From the NCBI GenBank assembly GCA_002427755.1, contig DIYO01000001.1, positions 1,178,001 through 1,242,000 on the forward strand: DNA of 64,000 nt, written 5' to 3'. The number at the start of each line of letters is the position of its first letter. The first letter of the stretch is position 1. The notes under the pieces were generated by a model. That model saw nothing but the letters and a program-made list of their open reading frames with translations. It made no database searches and had not been told where the DNA came from. This document shows, one piece after another, positions 34,592 to 43,820 of the stretch. This DNA comes from Roseivirga sp. UBA6052. GTDB lineage: Bacteria; Bacteroidota; Bacteroidia; Cytophagales; Cyclobacteriaceae. The position numbers and the translations under genes were made by a program.

Positions 34592-35140
34592 ATGGCATTA
34601 AAGATTGGGCTGATCTATTCTTCAGTAGATGGCCATACCAAAAAGATTTGTGAAGCAATAGCTCAAGTCATCCAAGATGATGAAACGGCATTAGATCTAA
34701 TTGCCATAGACGAGTTTGAAAGGTCAATTTCCGAATATCAATTACTAGTCATTGGAGCAAGCATTAGATATGGAAAACATAACAAGTCTGTTCATGAATT
34801 CATTTTGAGCAATCAAGCAGAACTTTCTAAAATCAAGACAGCCTTTTTCTCAGTAAACCTTGTGGCAAGAAAAGATGAGAAAAACACGCCAGACACTAAT
34901 CCATACATGATCAAATTCTTGAAGGAGATCAATTGGAAAGCTGATTTCCTAGAAGTCTTTGCCGGCAAACTAGACTATCAGTCTTACTCATTTTTTGATA
35001 GTCTCATGATTAAACTCATCATGAAATTCACTAATGGACCAACTAGCAGTCAAGAACCCATAATCTATACCAATTGGGAAAAGGTTAAGAATTTCGGATT
35101 GAGACTAAAAGACGCAATTAAATCAAGCACTAAGGAGTAA
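34592..35140 (+). CDS. hemG: Flavodoxin-fold protein, HemG-like protoporphyrinogen IX dehydrogenase
   Basis: 182 residues, the same size as E. coli HemG (181). The FMN phosphate loop is GLIYSSVDGHTKKICEAI (about 5-22) and the following strand LLVIGASIRYGKHNKSVHEFI is the HemG-type second motif. The family removes six hydrogens from protoporphyrinogen IX and passes electrons to a quinone. The extra C-terminal helix of HemG is partly present. It could also be a general flavodoxin oxidoreductase. No other haem genes nearby. Confidence 0.82.
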   Translation: MALKIGLIYSSVDGHTKKICEAIAQVIQDDETALDLIAIDEFERSISEYQLLVIGASIRYGKHNKSVHEFILSNQAELSKIKTAFFSVNLVARKDEKNTPDTNPYMIKFLKEINWKADFLEVFAGKLDYQSYSFFDSLMIKLIMKFTNGPTSSQEPIIYTNWEKVKNFGLRLKDAIKSSTKE

Positions 35141-35248
35141 AATCTTGAACGTTTATCTACTTCATTTACCGATCGCGCTTAATCAAAAACTGTAGCTCAA
35201 TTCTTAGCGTAGAAAAGGTATCAATAGCACATTTGATAGCGTCCTCAT

Positions 35249-35758
35249 ATGAAAATCAATTCTGACTCAGGCAAAGGTAATTTCACTATAGAAAAGGAAG
35301 GTCGGCCTTTAACCAACCTAGAGTACAAGAGCTGGTTTGGTCGTGGTGCAACTGCTGAATTATTTGACCAAAAGATTGAAATTAAGCCTTTAGGAGTATG
35401 GAATAAGAAATTCGAGATTCTTAAAAATGGTGTAAAAAAAGGTCAAATCCATATGAATTGGAAGGGAGATATTTCAGTGACTTTAAAAGATGAAAAACAC
35501 CAAACTGAAATCTTCTTATTAAAATTTAAAGGAACGCTCAAGTTCAGGTTTTTAGTTATAAATAGTCATGGAGAAGAAGTATTTACACTTAAACCCTCCA
35601 CCGGCTGGAAGAAACTCAGCTATGATTATGATGTACTGAACACCAACCCGAGCTATGATCAGTCCATACTTATCGAACTCCTACTCTATTGCGGCTTTAG
35701 TGCTAACCTCTACATGAATATGATGAATTCAGGGGCAGCTGTTGGCGGGGGAGTATAG
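35249..35758 (+). CDS. Hypothetical protein
   Basis: 169 residues, cytoplasmic, rich in Lys and beta-strand (KKGQIHMNWKGDISVTLKD, KFRFLVINSHGEEVFTLKPS). C-terminal hydrophobic stretch (QSILIELLLYCGFSANLYMNMM) and a Gly tail VGGGV. I do not recognise a family. Next to the sulfotransferase-like gene but not clearly co-transcribed. Confidence 0.55.
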   Translation: MKINSDSGKGNFTIEKEGRPLTNLEYKSWFGRGATAELFDQKIEIKPLGVWNKKFEILKNGVKKGQIHMNWKGDISVTLKDEKHQTEIFLLKFKGTLKFRFLVINSHGEEVFTLKPSTGWKKLSYDYDVLNTNPSYDQSILIELLLYCGFSANLYMNMMNSGAAVGGGV

Positions 35759-35870
35759 GGTTTAAAACTTTGCTCACGAATAATCATATCATTCACATCC
35801 ATAACAGATTTCAGGAATATGAATACCTGGATATTAAATAAAGTAATACTTTGACATATCTTATATAAAT

Positions 35871-35891
35871 ACACACACAAGACACACACAT
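35871..35891 (+). repeat. CA-repeat leader before the sulfotransferase gene
   Basis: Two blocks of CA repeats, ACACACACA and GACACACACA, run up to the start codon at 35892. The next gene, at 36684, also has AAACACACACAA directly before its ATG (36672-36683). CA-rich leaders are known to enhance translation in E. coli. The tracts are too short for efficient slippage. Confidence 0.55.
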
Positions 35892-36533
35892 ATGATTGAC
35901 TATGAAAGAGAATTAATCTTTGTTGAAAACCCAAAAGCTGCTAGTCATTCGATTACAAGTAGTCTTTTGGGCAACATCCAACTTCACAATAATTCTGATA
36001 AACGGATAGGTACAATAAATCATAATACCCCAAGTAGAATTAAAAAGGCCTATCCAAAAGAATGGAATACTTTCAATTCCTTTGTCATAGTCAGAAACAC
36101 GTGGGAAAGAGCAGTGTCATTTTTCAACTTTTACAAGAATATTGCTGAATCTGAATATTACAAATCCTTGACTTTTGACCTTTGGGTTCAATTGGGATTT
36201 CCTCCTCCAAAAGAAGACCATTTAAGAGCCCCAATGCATGGAGAAGGTAGATTTGATAATGTACTTTGTCAATTGAGATATGCTGAGGATGTAGATGAAG
36301 TGGTAATTCTAAATGAAAGTAATAAAAAGAAAAGAGGACAAATCTTACAAAAAGAGATTGAAAGAATCTTTAGTAATTGGAATCTTCCGCCCATTGTAAT
36401 TGGGAGCTATGGCAGTCATCATGACACCACAGCCCCCCATAAATGGCAAGAGCCAACGATTGAAAAAATTCAAAAAGTGTACAGTAAAGAAATTGAGAGA
36501 TTCGGTTTCACACCTCCCAAGCCAAGAACTTAG
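35892..36533 (+). CDS. Sulfotransferase family 2 domain protein
   Basis: 213 residues. The 5'-PSB motif FVENPKAASHSITSSLL (about 10-26) and 3'-PB motif FVIVRNTWERAVSFFNFYK (about 66-84) are those of PAPS-dependent sulfotransferases of the Sulfotransfer_2 type. It would transfer sulfate to a carbohydrate or small molecule; acceptor unknown. The PAPS-phosphate loop and second binding motif are complete. No PAPS synthesis genes in the window. Leader contains CA repeats. Confidence 0.78.
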   Translation: MIDYERELIFVENPKAASHSITSSLLGNIQLHNNSDKRIGTINHNTPSRIKKAYPKEWNTFNSFVIVRNTWERAVSFFNFYKNIAESEYYKSLTFDLWVQLGFPPPKEDHLRAPMHGEGRFDNVLCQLRYAEDVDEVVILNESNKKKRGQILQKEIERIFSNWNLPPIVIGSYGSHHDTTAPHKWQEPTIEKIQKVYSKEIERFGFTPPKPRT

Positions 36534-36683
36534 GAGAAACCAATGCAGAAGAGCGTATTTAGGATATTTCTCATAGAACTTCTATCTAATTACTCAAAAT
36601 GAATATTACCCTTTATCTTCCTCGGGTATTTTTCTAATTTCATCAATACCGAAGGAATTGTCCTTTGGCTTAAACACACACAA

Positions 36684-37985
36684 ATGAAACCTATTGGACC
36701 CGATTGGGCTTACAATACTAAAGCCTACAAACAGCTCAAAAAACAAATTGAAAAAGATGCAGACTTCTGTCTAGCGCTTGAAACTTCGTTAATGATCGCC
36801 CAGCGAAAGGCTTGGTCTTCTTTAGATCCTGACCTTTACTATGCGCTAGACAATGTATTTGGTGGAAATGGACAAGGTTGGCCAACCAACCCTGAAGAAT
36901 ATCTCAATTACATCGCCACCTATGTAGTATTAATTCCGAATGAAGAGTATGACCCTGAATACCCAGCCGCTTGGACCAGCAATGATGAGAATAACGGGTA
37001 TAATCAAAGAGTTTATGACCTACTTTGTCAGTTCTACTTTTTGGTTGATCAGCCGATTCCACAGTCAAATGGAACTTTGCAGAATTATAAGCAAGGAAAA
37101 TTCAAATTTGGAGAATGGCTTAGAGAGTTTGCCCAAGACTGGGGCGAATTCTTAGACCACCCGGAGTCTTTAACGCTATCGACTTTGGCGTCTTTCTTTG
37201 CTGACCCTATGTACAATATGGAATGGTACCAAGGCAATGCAAAAGACTGGAAGTGCTTCAATAATTTCTTCTATCGCGAATTCAATGGAGCTGACAAGAA
37301 AGGACAATCTCCATTACGTCCCATTGCAGAACCAAAGAATAACAACGCCATTGTCTCTTCTGCAGATTGTACATATAAAATGGCTTATCAAATTGGCGAC
37401 CATGGAAATGTGTTGGGCATTAATGGTACACCAACAAGTGTGAAGCTAAAGCATACGCATAATGTGGCCACCATTAAAGACCTGCTGCAAGACGAGGAGT
37501 TAGCGAAGAAGTTCTACGGAGGAACGTTTGTGCACTACTTCTTAAGTCCCTTTGATTATCACCGTTTCCACTCTCCGGCTGAAGGCAAAGTGAAGGCCTG
37601 TAAAAAAGTTCATGGTAAGGTTTACCTTGATGTTAACCTGACAGCTGAAGGAGAATTCGATGCACCAGACAGTGCAGAAGGCGGATATGAATTCAGTCAA
37701 GCGAGAGGTGTCTTTGTTGTAGATGCCGGTGATCCAATTGGTTTAGTAGCCTCAGTGCCGATCGGTATGGCACAAGTCTCCGGAGTTTATATGAGAGACC
37801 TTGAAGGTAAGAAAGTAGCCAAAGGAGATGAGTTCGGTAAGTTTATGTTTGGAGGTTCAGATACAATTCTGCTATTCCAGAAAAACCCAGACCTCTACCT
37901 CTGGACAACAGACCCAAGCCATAATCCTATCCACTTCCAGTATGGCCAAGTAGCTGCTTATTGGAATGTGAAGGAGCAGCGTTAA
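36684..37985 (+). CDS. Phosphatidylserine decarboxylase family protein
   Basis: 433 residues. An N-terminal PSDC-type accessory domain (about 30-180; DPDLYYALDNVFGGNGQGWPTNPEEYL) precedes a phosphatidylserine decarboxylase catalytic domain. The latter has YFLSPFDYHRFHSPAEGKV (about 285-305; catalytic His and Asp) and, near residue 392, FMFGGSDTILLF, where the family's self-cleavage Ser forms the pyruvoyl group. The family's usual LGST is GGSD here. It could decarboxylate phosphatidylserine or a soluble amino acid or peptide end. It is not the short canonical Psd of Bacteroidota. CA-rich leader AAACACACACAA before the ATG. Confidence 0.85.
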   Translation: MKPIGPDWAYNTKAYKQLKKQIEKDADFCLALETSLMIAQRKAWSSLDPDLYYALDNVFGGNGQGWPTNPEEYLNYIATYVVLIPNEEYDPEYPAAWTSNDENNGYNQRVYDLLCQFYFLVDQPIPQSNGTLQNYKQGKFKFGEWLREFAQDWGEFLDHPESLTLSTLASFFADPMYNMEWYQGNAKDWKCFNNFFYREFNGADKKGQSPLRPIAEPKNNNAIVSSADCTYKMAYQIGDHGNVLGINGTPTSVKLKHTHNVATIKDLLQDEELAKKFYGGTFVHYFLSPFDYHRFHSPAEGKVKACKKVHGKVYLDVNLTAEGEFDAPDSAEGGYEFSQARGVFVVDAGDPIGLVASVPIGMAQVSGVYMRDLEGKKVAKGDEFGKFMFGGSDTILLFQKNPDLYLWTTDPSHNPIHFQYGQVAAYWNVKEQR

Positions 37986-37997
37986 ATCAAAACAAAA

Positions 37998-38033
37998 AAC
38001 TCAGTGCTTATTCTAACGATGCACTGAGTTTTA
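37998..38033 (+). terminator. Terminator after the phosphatidylserine decarboxylase-like gene
   Basis: AACTCAGTGC and GCACTGAGTT pair over a 13-nt AT-rich loop, followed by TTAT. Only a short T-run. Confidence 0.7.
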
Positions 38034-38119
38034 TTGGTTCAAATGAATAGAATTAGTCAATTTTGAATTAATATTTAGTTCTTGATCTCAAAAACCAGCA
38101 AAGTAAAATCGTATATAAA

Positions 38120-38515
38120 ATGAGTAGACAAAATGAGATTTATAGTCTGGGTGAAGGCTATCAACCATTTATATACAAAAATGAATCACACCTATTTTAT
38201 TGTTTTCCTGTTTCTTCAGGTCACGCGGAATTACTCTTTGAGTTCAGAATTTCAGGAGAAGATTTGGACACGTTAAAATCAAGTCTGTTTCGATTTAAGT
38301 TGTTTTACTTTGTACTCTTCTTTGAAGCTCAATCTACGTTTGGTTCTGGTGTTAAGAGCTCCAAAAAATTCACCATTAACGAGTTCGAAGCTGTTAAAAA
38401 AATTGTATTTGACAAACCTGAGGACGAATTGAAACTTTTTATTAAGCAGTTTTCCAAAAAAAAGAACCTCGCGGAAAATTACTTTGAGTGGTTCTGTGAT
38501 GAAACATTCGACTAG
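38120..38515 (+). CDS. Hypothetical protein
   Basis: 131 residues, cytoplasmic, no signal peptide. Beta-rich first half (SHLFYCFPVSSGHAELLFEFRISGEDL), then helices; no family recognised. ATG at 38120 preceded by an AT-rich leader. It is convergent with the HIT gene, 57 bp apart. Likely real by length and normal amino-acid composition, but unassigned. Confidence 0.5.
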   Translation: MSRQNEIYSLGEGYQPFIYKNESHLFYCFPVSSGHAELLFEFRISGEDLDTLKSSLFRFKLFYFVLFFEAQSTFGSGVKSSKKFTINEFEAVKKIVFDKPEDELKLFIKQFSKKKNLAENYFEWFCDETFD

Positions 38516-38572
38516 AATGTAGAAGAATATTATTCTGTCTTTATTGGTATTCTTCACCATAAAGACTTGGAC

Positions 38573-38965
38573 CTACATCTCAGCCTTAATCTTCACTACA
38601 ATCTCCTCAAACTGTTCTTGGCTTAGCTTGAGTTTTGGGCGGCCAAAGTCAATATCGTGTATGCCATGAAGTGGGATCAAATGGATATGGGCATGCGGTA
38701 CTTCAAGTCCGATTACGGCAACACCAACGCGTAAACATGGAATAGCCTTTTCAATGGCCTTAGCTACTTTATGTGTGAATGCTTGTAGGTTTAAGTAAGC
38801 ATCTTCATCCAAATCAAACAGTTTATCAACCTCTAGCTTAGGCACCACTAAGGTGTGTCCTTCGTTAAGCGGATTAATATCTAAGAATGCAATAGCATGC
38901 TCATTCTCAGCTACTATGTATCCGGGAATTTCTCTATTAATGATTCTGGTGAAGATGCTTGGCAT
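38573..38965 (-). CDS. HIT family protein (histidine triad nucleotide hydrolase)
   Basis: 130 residues. N-terminus MPSIFTRIINREIPGYIVAENEHAIAFLDINP is the Hint-type start, and VPHAHIHLIPL carries the HxHxH triad. It hydrolyses nucleotide phosphoramidates such as AMP-lysine. Separated by 2 bp from greA upstream, so the two form a unit. Confidence 0.93.
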   Translation of the reverse strand: MPSIFTRIINREIPGYIVAENEHAIAFLDINPLNEGHTLVVPKLEVDKLFDLDEDAYLNLQAFTHKVAKAIEKAIPCLRVGVAVIGLEVPHAHIHLIPLHGIHDIDFGRPKLKLSQEQFEEIVVKIKAEM

Positions 38966-38967
38966 GA

Positions 38968-39444
38968 TTACTCTAGTGTAATGTCTAAAATTTCAAATTC
39001 GAGCATTCCAGCAGGAGCTTGTACTTGAGCAATCTCTCCTATCTTCTTATTCAAGAGCCCTTTCCCAATTGGTGATTCATAAGAGATTTTACCCTCTTTC
39101 AGGTTAGCCTCTTTTTCAGACACCAAAGTATATTTTACTTCCATGCCATTTTTAAGATTCTTGATTTTGGCTGTACAAAGAATAGAGACTTTAGACGTAT
39201 CCACATCTTCTTGTTTCTTAACACGTGCATTGCCCACTAAACCTTCAAGTTCTGCAATGCGCATTTCCATTAGTCCTTGAGCATCTTTAGCGGCATCGTA
39301 CTCTGCGTTTTCACTTAAGTCACCCTTGTCTCTAGCCTCAGCAATTTGCTTGGCCATATCGGCTCTACCTTTAGTTTTTAGCTCCTGAAGTTCATCTTTC
39401 AAATTCTGCAGCCCCTCTTCAGTGTAATATCTAACGTCTGCCAT
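38968..39444 (-). CDS. greA: Transcription elongation factor GreA
   Basis: 158 residues. The coiled-coil N-terminal domain with RDKGDLSENAEYDAAKDAQ (the acidic-tip Asp-Leu-Ser-Glu-Asn-Ala-Glu-Tyr) and the C-terminal domain with SPIGKGLLNKKIGE are those of GreA. It rescues backtracked RNA polymerase by stimulating RNA cleavage. Transcribed with the HIT gene. Confidence 0.97.
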   Translation of the reverse strand: MADVRYYTEEGLQNLKDELQELKTKGRADMAKQIAEARDKGDLSENAEYDAAKDAQGLMEMRIAELEGLVGNARVKKQEDVDTSKVSILCTAKIKNLKNGMEVKYTLVSEKEANLKEGKISYESPIGKGLLNKKIGEIAQVQAPAGMLEFEILDITLE

Positions 39445-39504
39445 ATTTTAATTCATTAAAGTCTATAAAAAACAAAGAACGGCTTCGAGTGGAAACCGTC
39501 TCAA

Positions 39505-39530
39505 ATAAAAAATCGCTCTCCCAAGCGATT
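39505..39530 (-). terminator. Terminator of the rsmA-mgtE-hydroxyacid dehydrogenase operon
   Basis: AATCGCT and AGCGATT form a stem; in the minus direction TTTTTATTT follows. A weaker second hairpin (GAACGGCTTC with GAAACCGTC) lies beside it at about 39478-39501. Confidence 0.75.
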
Positions 39531-39569
39531 ATAAACCAAAATTAGAGAAAAATAATCAAAATGGAAAGA

Positions 39570-40520
39570 CTAGGCATCCCATTCAATTTTATAGTATGTG
39601 GCAATTTTACCTACCAATACTTCATTTATTCTACGATAGGAAGCATATGTCCAGCCACCAACATGTGGTGATAAGACTACATTCTCTCTGCTAAACAAAT
39701 TCTCAAAATTGGCTTGCTGTTCATTGGTCAATTGATCGAATTTTTCCTTCTCTAGAACATCTAATGCGGCACCAATAAGTTTACCAGAATCCAACAAATT
39801 CAAAATCGACTTTACAGGTACAATTTCTCCTCTTGCAGTATTTAAAAGATAAATGTCCTTTCTAAACTTATTGAAGAACTCCTCATTTAGCCATGACCGC
39901 GTTTCTTCATTAAGAGGAATATGGATACTTAAGATATCAGCTTTATCGAAGATTTTATCCAGATTGGTTTCCTCTACTTGTTTCGTGCCAAAACCTTTCT
40001 TGTATTTATCGTAAACCAAGATTCGTGGTCCAAAAGAACGCAGTCTTTGAACGAAAGCCTGACCCATATATCCAAAACCAATTACGCCTACTGTTTTATC
40101 ACTTAACTCAACCCCCCTATTACCTTCTCGATCCCAAATCCAATTACGAACTTCTTTATCCGCACGGTTTACATTATTCAATAGGTTAAGCAGAATGGCA
40201 ATGGCATGCTCAGCAAGTGCATCTCTATTACCCTCAGGCGCATTAAGAATCTCAATGCCTTTAGATTCCACCAATTCCACATCAATCTTATCCAAGCCCG
40301 CACCTGCTCTTCCAATAAATTCCAGTTTGTTGGCTTCATCAATGATCTCAGCATCAACAGTAGTCTTACTTCTAATCAGTAGCCCTTCAAAATCTCCGAT
40401 TTTTGCAACCAATTCCTCCCTTGAAATTTTAGGCAGGTATGTAGGCTCTATACCTATTTGAGGGAGCAATTCTAAGATGCTATCATGCATCTCATCGGCT
40501 ATAAGACATTTTTTATTCAT
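39570..40520 (-). CDS. D-2-hydroxyacid dehydrogenase (phosphoglycerate dehydrogenase-like)
   Basis: 316 residues. NAD-binding domain with VGVIGFGYMGQAF (about 145-158), catalytic Arg in NTARGEIV, Glu in VLEKEKF, and His in VLSPHVGGWTYAS. This is the catalytic Arg-Glu-His set of D-isomer 2-hydroxyacid dehydrogenases. SerA-type (3-phosphoglycerate) is possible but there is no ACT domain, so the substrate is open. Follows mgtE by 3 bp. Confidence 0.9.
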   Translation of the reverse strand: MNKKCLIADEMHDSILELLPQIGIEPTYLPKISREELVAKIGDFEGLLIRSKTTVDAEIIDEANKLEFIGRAGAGLDKIDVELVESKGIEILNAPEGNRDALAEHAIAILLNLLNNVNRADKEVRNWIWDREGNRGVELSDKTVGVIGFGYMGQAFVQRLRSFGPRILVYDKYKKGFGTKQVEETNLDKIFDKADILSIHIPLNEETRSWLNEEFFNKFRKDIYLLNTARGEIVPVKSILNLLDSGKLIGAALDVLEKEKFDQLTNEQQANFENLFSRENVVLSPHVGGWTYASYRRINEVLVGKIATYYKIEWDA

Positions 40521-40523
40521 GGA

Positions 40524-41888
40524 TTATGAAAGCAAAAGATTCGCAATTGCTAAGTAAACAATGATCCCTAAAATATCATTGGTAGTTGTGATGAATGGGC
40601 CGGATGCTAAAGCGGGATTCACGCCCAACTTATCCAAAACCAGAGGTGTAGAAGTACCCATAAATGAGGCAAGCATTACGACACAGACTAAAGAAATAGA
40701 AACCACATAGCCGAGATTGATCTCACCTTTCCACAGATAAACAATTCCAAAACTGATAGTGGCCAAAACAACTCCTGTAAGAAATGCAACCAAGAACATC
40801 TTCCCAATTCTTTTGGCAAAGGATTCTTCAAATGCAGATTTATTAGCAAGACTTTGAACTACTAGCGTAGAAGATTGAATACCAACATTACCTCCTGTCG
40901 CCATAACTAGAGGTATAAAAAAGGCCAATGCCGTATTCTCTTTTAAAGGCCCTTCGAAAATTCCAATGGCCCATGCGCCTAGTACGCCACCAATCAAACC
41001 GATAAGTAACCACGGAAATCTGGCCTTTGTAATCGCCCAAACGCTGTCATCTTCTTCAACATCGGAAGAGATACCAGACATCAACTGCATGTCTTCCTCG
41101 GCTTGCTCAGTAATAACATCTACGATATCATCAATGGTGATTCTACCGACTAGTTTACCTTGAAGGTTAACAACCGGAACTGCTACCAAATCATACTTTT
41201 GCATAAAGTCGGCTACCTCCTCTTCATCCATGAATGTTTCTACAGACTTTACGTCTTCATCGTAGATATCCTGGACCTTTACATTATCACCTTTAAGAAT
41301 GATGGTCTTAACACTGACTTTGCCTTTTAGCTTTCCGAGATCATCAACTACATAAACAGAGTAAATTTTCTCAACGTTTTCTGCCTGGCGCCTAATCTCT
41401 GCTATCGTCTGCTTAATGTTCCAGTTGATATTGGCCACAATCATCTCCTTGGCCATCAATCCCCCGGCACAGTCCTCATCATAGCGCATCAACTCTTGAA
41501 TATGCGCAGCGGTTTGAGGGTCTTTAATAGCAGCTATTACCTGCTCACGAGTTTTAACGGGAAGCTCACTGATCACATCAACCGCATCATCAGATTCCAT
41601 CTCTTCTATGTAAATGGCAATCTCTTTGGGTTCAAGCTCTTCAATTACCTCCTTACGCGTATCATCTTCTAGCTCTTCAATGATATCGGCAACTACCTCG
41701 TCATTCAGAACATCAAATACATATTTGGCTTCTTCAGCATCCACCTCATCCAGCAACAATGAAATATCAGCTGGATCTACACCATCCATTGTTTGGTGAA
41801 TAAAATTCTTGTCTCGTTTCTCAATGGCTTGAAGAACGAGTTCCAAATACTCCTTGGAGAGATCGAATTTTACTTGTTCGTTTGACAC
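40524..41888 (-). CDS. mgtE: Magnesium transporter MgtE
   Basis: 454 residues: the acidic MgtE N-domain (about 1-135, repeated E/D-rich helices such as ADIIEELEDDTRKEVIEELEPKE), a CBS pair (about 140-255), and a five-helix membrane domain with the pore segment FFIPLVMATGGNVGIQSSTLVVQSLA. The N and CBS domains gate the Mg2+ channel by sensing cytosolic magnesium. Overlaps the end of rsmA by 19 bp. Confidence 0.95.
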   Translation of the reverse strand: MSNEQVKFDLSKEYLELVLQAIEKRDKNFIHQTMDGVDPADISLLLDEVDAEEAKYVFDVLNDEVVADIIEELEDDTRKEVIEELEPKEIAIYIEEMESDDAVDVISELPVKTREQVIAAIKDPQTAAHIQELMRYDEDCAGGLMAKEMIVANINWNIKQTIAEIRRQAENVEKIYSVYVVDDLGKLKGKVSVKTIILKGDNVKVQDIYDEDVKSVETFMDEEEVADFMQKYDLVAVPVVNLQGKLVGRITIDDIVDVITEQAEEDMQLMSGISSDVEEDDSVWAITKARFPWLLIGLIGGVLGAWAIGIFEGPLKENTALAFFIPLVMATGGNVGIQSSTLVVQSLANKSAFEESFAKRIGKMFLVAFLTGVVLATISFGIVYLWKGEINLGYVVSISLVCVVMLASFMGTSTPLVLDKLGVNPALASGPFITTTNDILGIIVYLAIANLLLS

Positions 41889-42655
41889 GCTGAAATCTTT
41901 TGGGTAAGCTTCACAAAGTCTTCTACCGACAATGCTTCCGCCCTCTTATCTAGTAAAGCATCATTACTTAACTCAGGTGGCAAATTTATGGCTTTTAAAG
42001 CATTGCGCAACGTTTTCCTACGCATTTGAAAACCTGCCTTAACCACCTGAAAAAAGAGCTTTTCATCACAAGCCAATGCTTTCACTTGGTTTCGCTTCAG
42101 CCTTATAACACCTGAATCTACTTTAGGTGGTGGATTAAAAACTCCTGGTTTAACCGTAAACAAATATTCAATATTGTAGTAAGTTTGAAGCAGAACACTT
42201 AAAATACCATAAGTCTTATTGCCTGGCGGAGAAGCCAACCTTTGTGCTACCTCCTTTTGAATCATACAAACTACTTCTGGAATATCGTTTCGCTCTGAAA
42301 GAATCTTAAAGAAGATCTGACTTGAAATGTTATAAGGAAAATTTCCGATTATAGCGAACGGACTTTCCAAATCATTGAGCACGTCATACTTCAAATAATC
42401 AGCTGAAATGATTCTCCCGCTTAATTCAGAAAAGTGATTGTCAAGATATTCAATTGACTCTCTGTCAATATCAATCACCCAAGTCTCATAATCATTCGGT
42501 ATTAGGAATTGTGTGAGTACGCCAGTTCCAGGACCAATCTCTAGTACTTGTCTGTAATTACCATGGCCAGATAAGGCCAGAGCAATTTTCTCTGCAATAT
42601 TCAGGTCTGTCAAAAAGTGTTGTCCAAGATGTTTCTTTGGTCGTACATTTGCCAT
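41870..42655 (-). CDS. rsmA: 16S rRNA dimethyladenosine transferase RsmA (KsgA)
   Basis: 261 residues. VRPKKHLGQHFLTDLNIAEKI is the family start; SAM motif I EIGPGTGVLTQFL; catalytic motif NFPYNISSQIFF (family NLPYNIS). It dimethylates A1518 and A1519 of 16S rRNA in late 30S assembly. First gene of the three-gene minus operon. A possible promoter lies just upstream (TTTG and TATGTTCG in the 42656-42720 gap). Confidence 0.96.
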   Translation of the reverse strand: MANVRPKKHLGQHFLTDLNIAEKIALALSGHGNYRQVLEIGPGTGVLTQFLIPNDYETWVIDIDRESIEYLDNHFSELSGRIISADYLKYDVLNDLESPFAIIGNFPYNISSQIFFKILSERNDIPEVVCMIQKEVAQRLASPPGNKTYGILSVLLQTYYNIEYLFTVKPGVFNPPPKVDSGVIRLKRNQVKALACDEKLFFQVVKAGFQMRRKTLRNALKAINLPPELSNDALLDKRAEALSVEDFVKLTQKISACQTNK

Positions 42656-42721
42656 CAGCCGAACATAGACAAAAAAGTTTAGTAATTGTCAAATTAAATG
42701 AACTGGTAATAGAGGAAGATT

Positions 42722-43732
42722 ATGGAAGAAAACAGACAGAAACCACTTATAGGTATCACCATAGGCGATATTAATGGAATTGGACCTGAGGTGATAATTA
42801 AATCAGTTTTGGACACCAAAATCTATGCTCAGGCAGACCTAATCGTTTATGGCCATGGCAAAGTACTTTCGTTCTATAAGAAAAACTTGAATCTGGACAG
42901 ATTCTCTTTCAACCAATCTAATAGCCCAAAGCAAATCAACCATAAAAGGCTAAATGTAATCAACTGCTGGGAAGAAGATTTCGAGGTAAATCCAGGAGTG
43001 AATGACACAAAAGCTGGAAAATTCGCCTTAAAGTCTCTCGAAAAAGCTACCGATGACCTTAAAGAAGGATTAATAGATGCGGTTGTAACAGCACCAATTA
43101 ACAAGCACAACATCCAAAGTGACGACTTCAATTTTCCTGGGCACACAGAATATTTAACAGAGAAATTTGAGGCCAGCGAAAGTCTTATGTTCCTTTGCAA
43201 TGATCATCTAAGAATTGGTGTAGCAACAGGACATATTCCATTGATGTCTGTAAAGGACCACTTAACACCAGATCTATTGAAAAACAAAATAAGGTTGATG
43301 ATTACATCGTGTAAAAAGGATTTTGGAACTCAAAAACCAAAAATTGCAATACTTGGACTAAACCCTCACGCTGGTGAAGATGGCCTTCTGGGTTCTGAAG
43401 AGGCTGAGCTAATAGCACCTGTAATCAATGAATTCAAGGACAAAGGTGAGCTCGTTTTCGGGCCATATCCAGCAGACGGTTTCTTTGGTAATGGCAGCTA
43501 TAAAAACTTCGATGCAGTCTTGGGCATGTATCACGACCAAGGACTGATCCCTTTCAAAACCATTGCCTTTGAAGATGGTGTCAACTTTACTGCAGGCCTA
43601 AGTGTAATAAGAACATCACCAGATCATGGTACTGCTTTTAACATAGCCGGCAAGAATGTGGCTAGCGAACAAAGCATGCGTTCAGCTATTTATATGGCTA
43701 CAGATATTGCCCGACAGAGATCTGCTGTATGA
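42722..43732 (+). CDS. pdxA: 4-hydroxythreonine-4-phosphate dehydrogenase PdxA
   Basis: 336 residues. IGITIGDINGIGPEVIIK (N-terminus), PINKHNIQ, FPGHTEYL and GMYHDQGLIPFKT (metal-binding His and Asp) are the PdxA signature. NAD-dependent step in pyridoxal phosphate synthesis. GAGGAAG lies 5 bp before the ATG, one of the few Shine-Dalgarno-like sequences here. Confidence 0.95.
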   Translation: MEENRQKPLIGITIGDINGIGPEVIIKSVLDTKIYAQADLIVYGHGKVLSFYKKNLNLDRFSFNQSNSPKQINHKRLNVINCWEEDFEVNPGVNDTKAGKFALKSLEKATDDLKEGLIDAVVTAPINKHNIQSDDFNFPGHTEYLTEKFEASESLMFLCNDHLRIGVATGHIPLMSVKDHLTPDLLKNKIRLMITSCKKDFGTQKPKIAILGLNPHAGEDGLLGSEEAELIAPVINEFKDKGELVFGPYPADGFFGNGSYKNFDAVLGMYHDQGLIPFKTIAFEDGVNFTAGLSVIRTSPDHGTAFNIAGKNVASEQSMRSAIYMATDIARQRSAV

Positions 43733-43820
43733 CATTTGTCATGAGTAATTGATGTATTAAATACCGTACTTTATCCAAACTAAGAACGTGCGCAGATAAA
43801 AATGCGTATCTTAATACAGT

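Noticed and set aside
35871..35891. CA repeats as a phase-variable tract
   Set aside because: Only four to five units per block, interrupted, and upstream of the start codon; too short to slip often.
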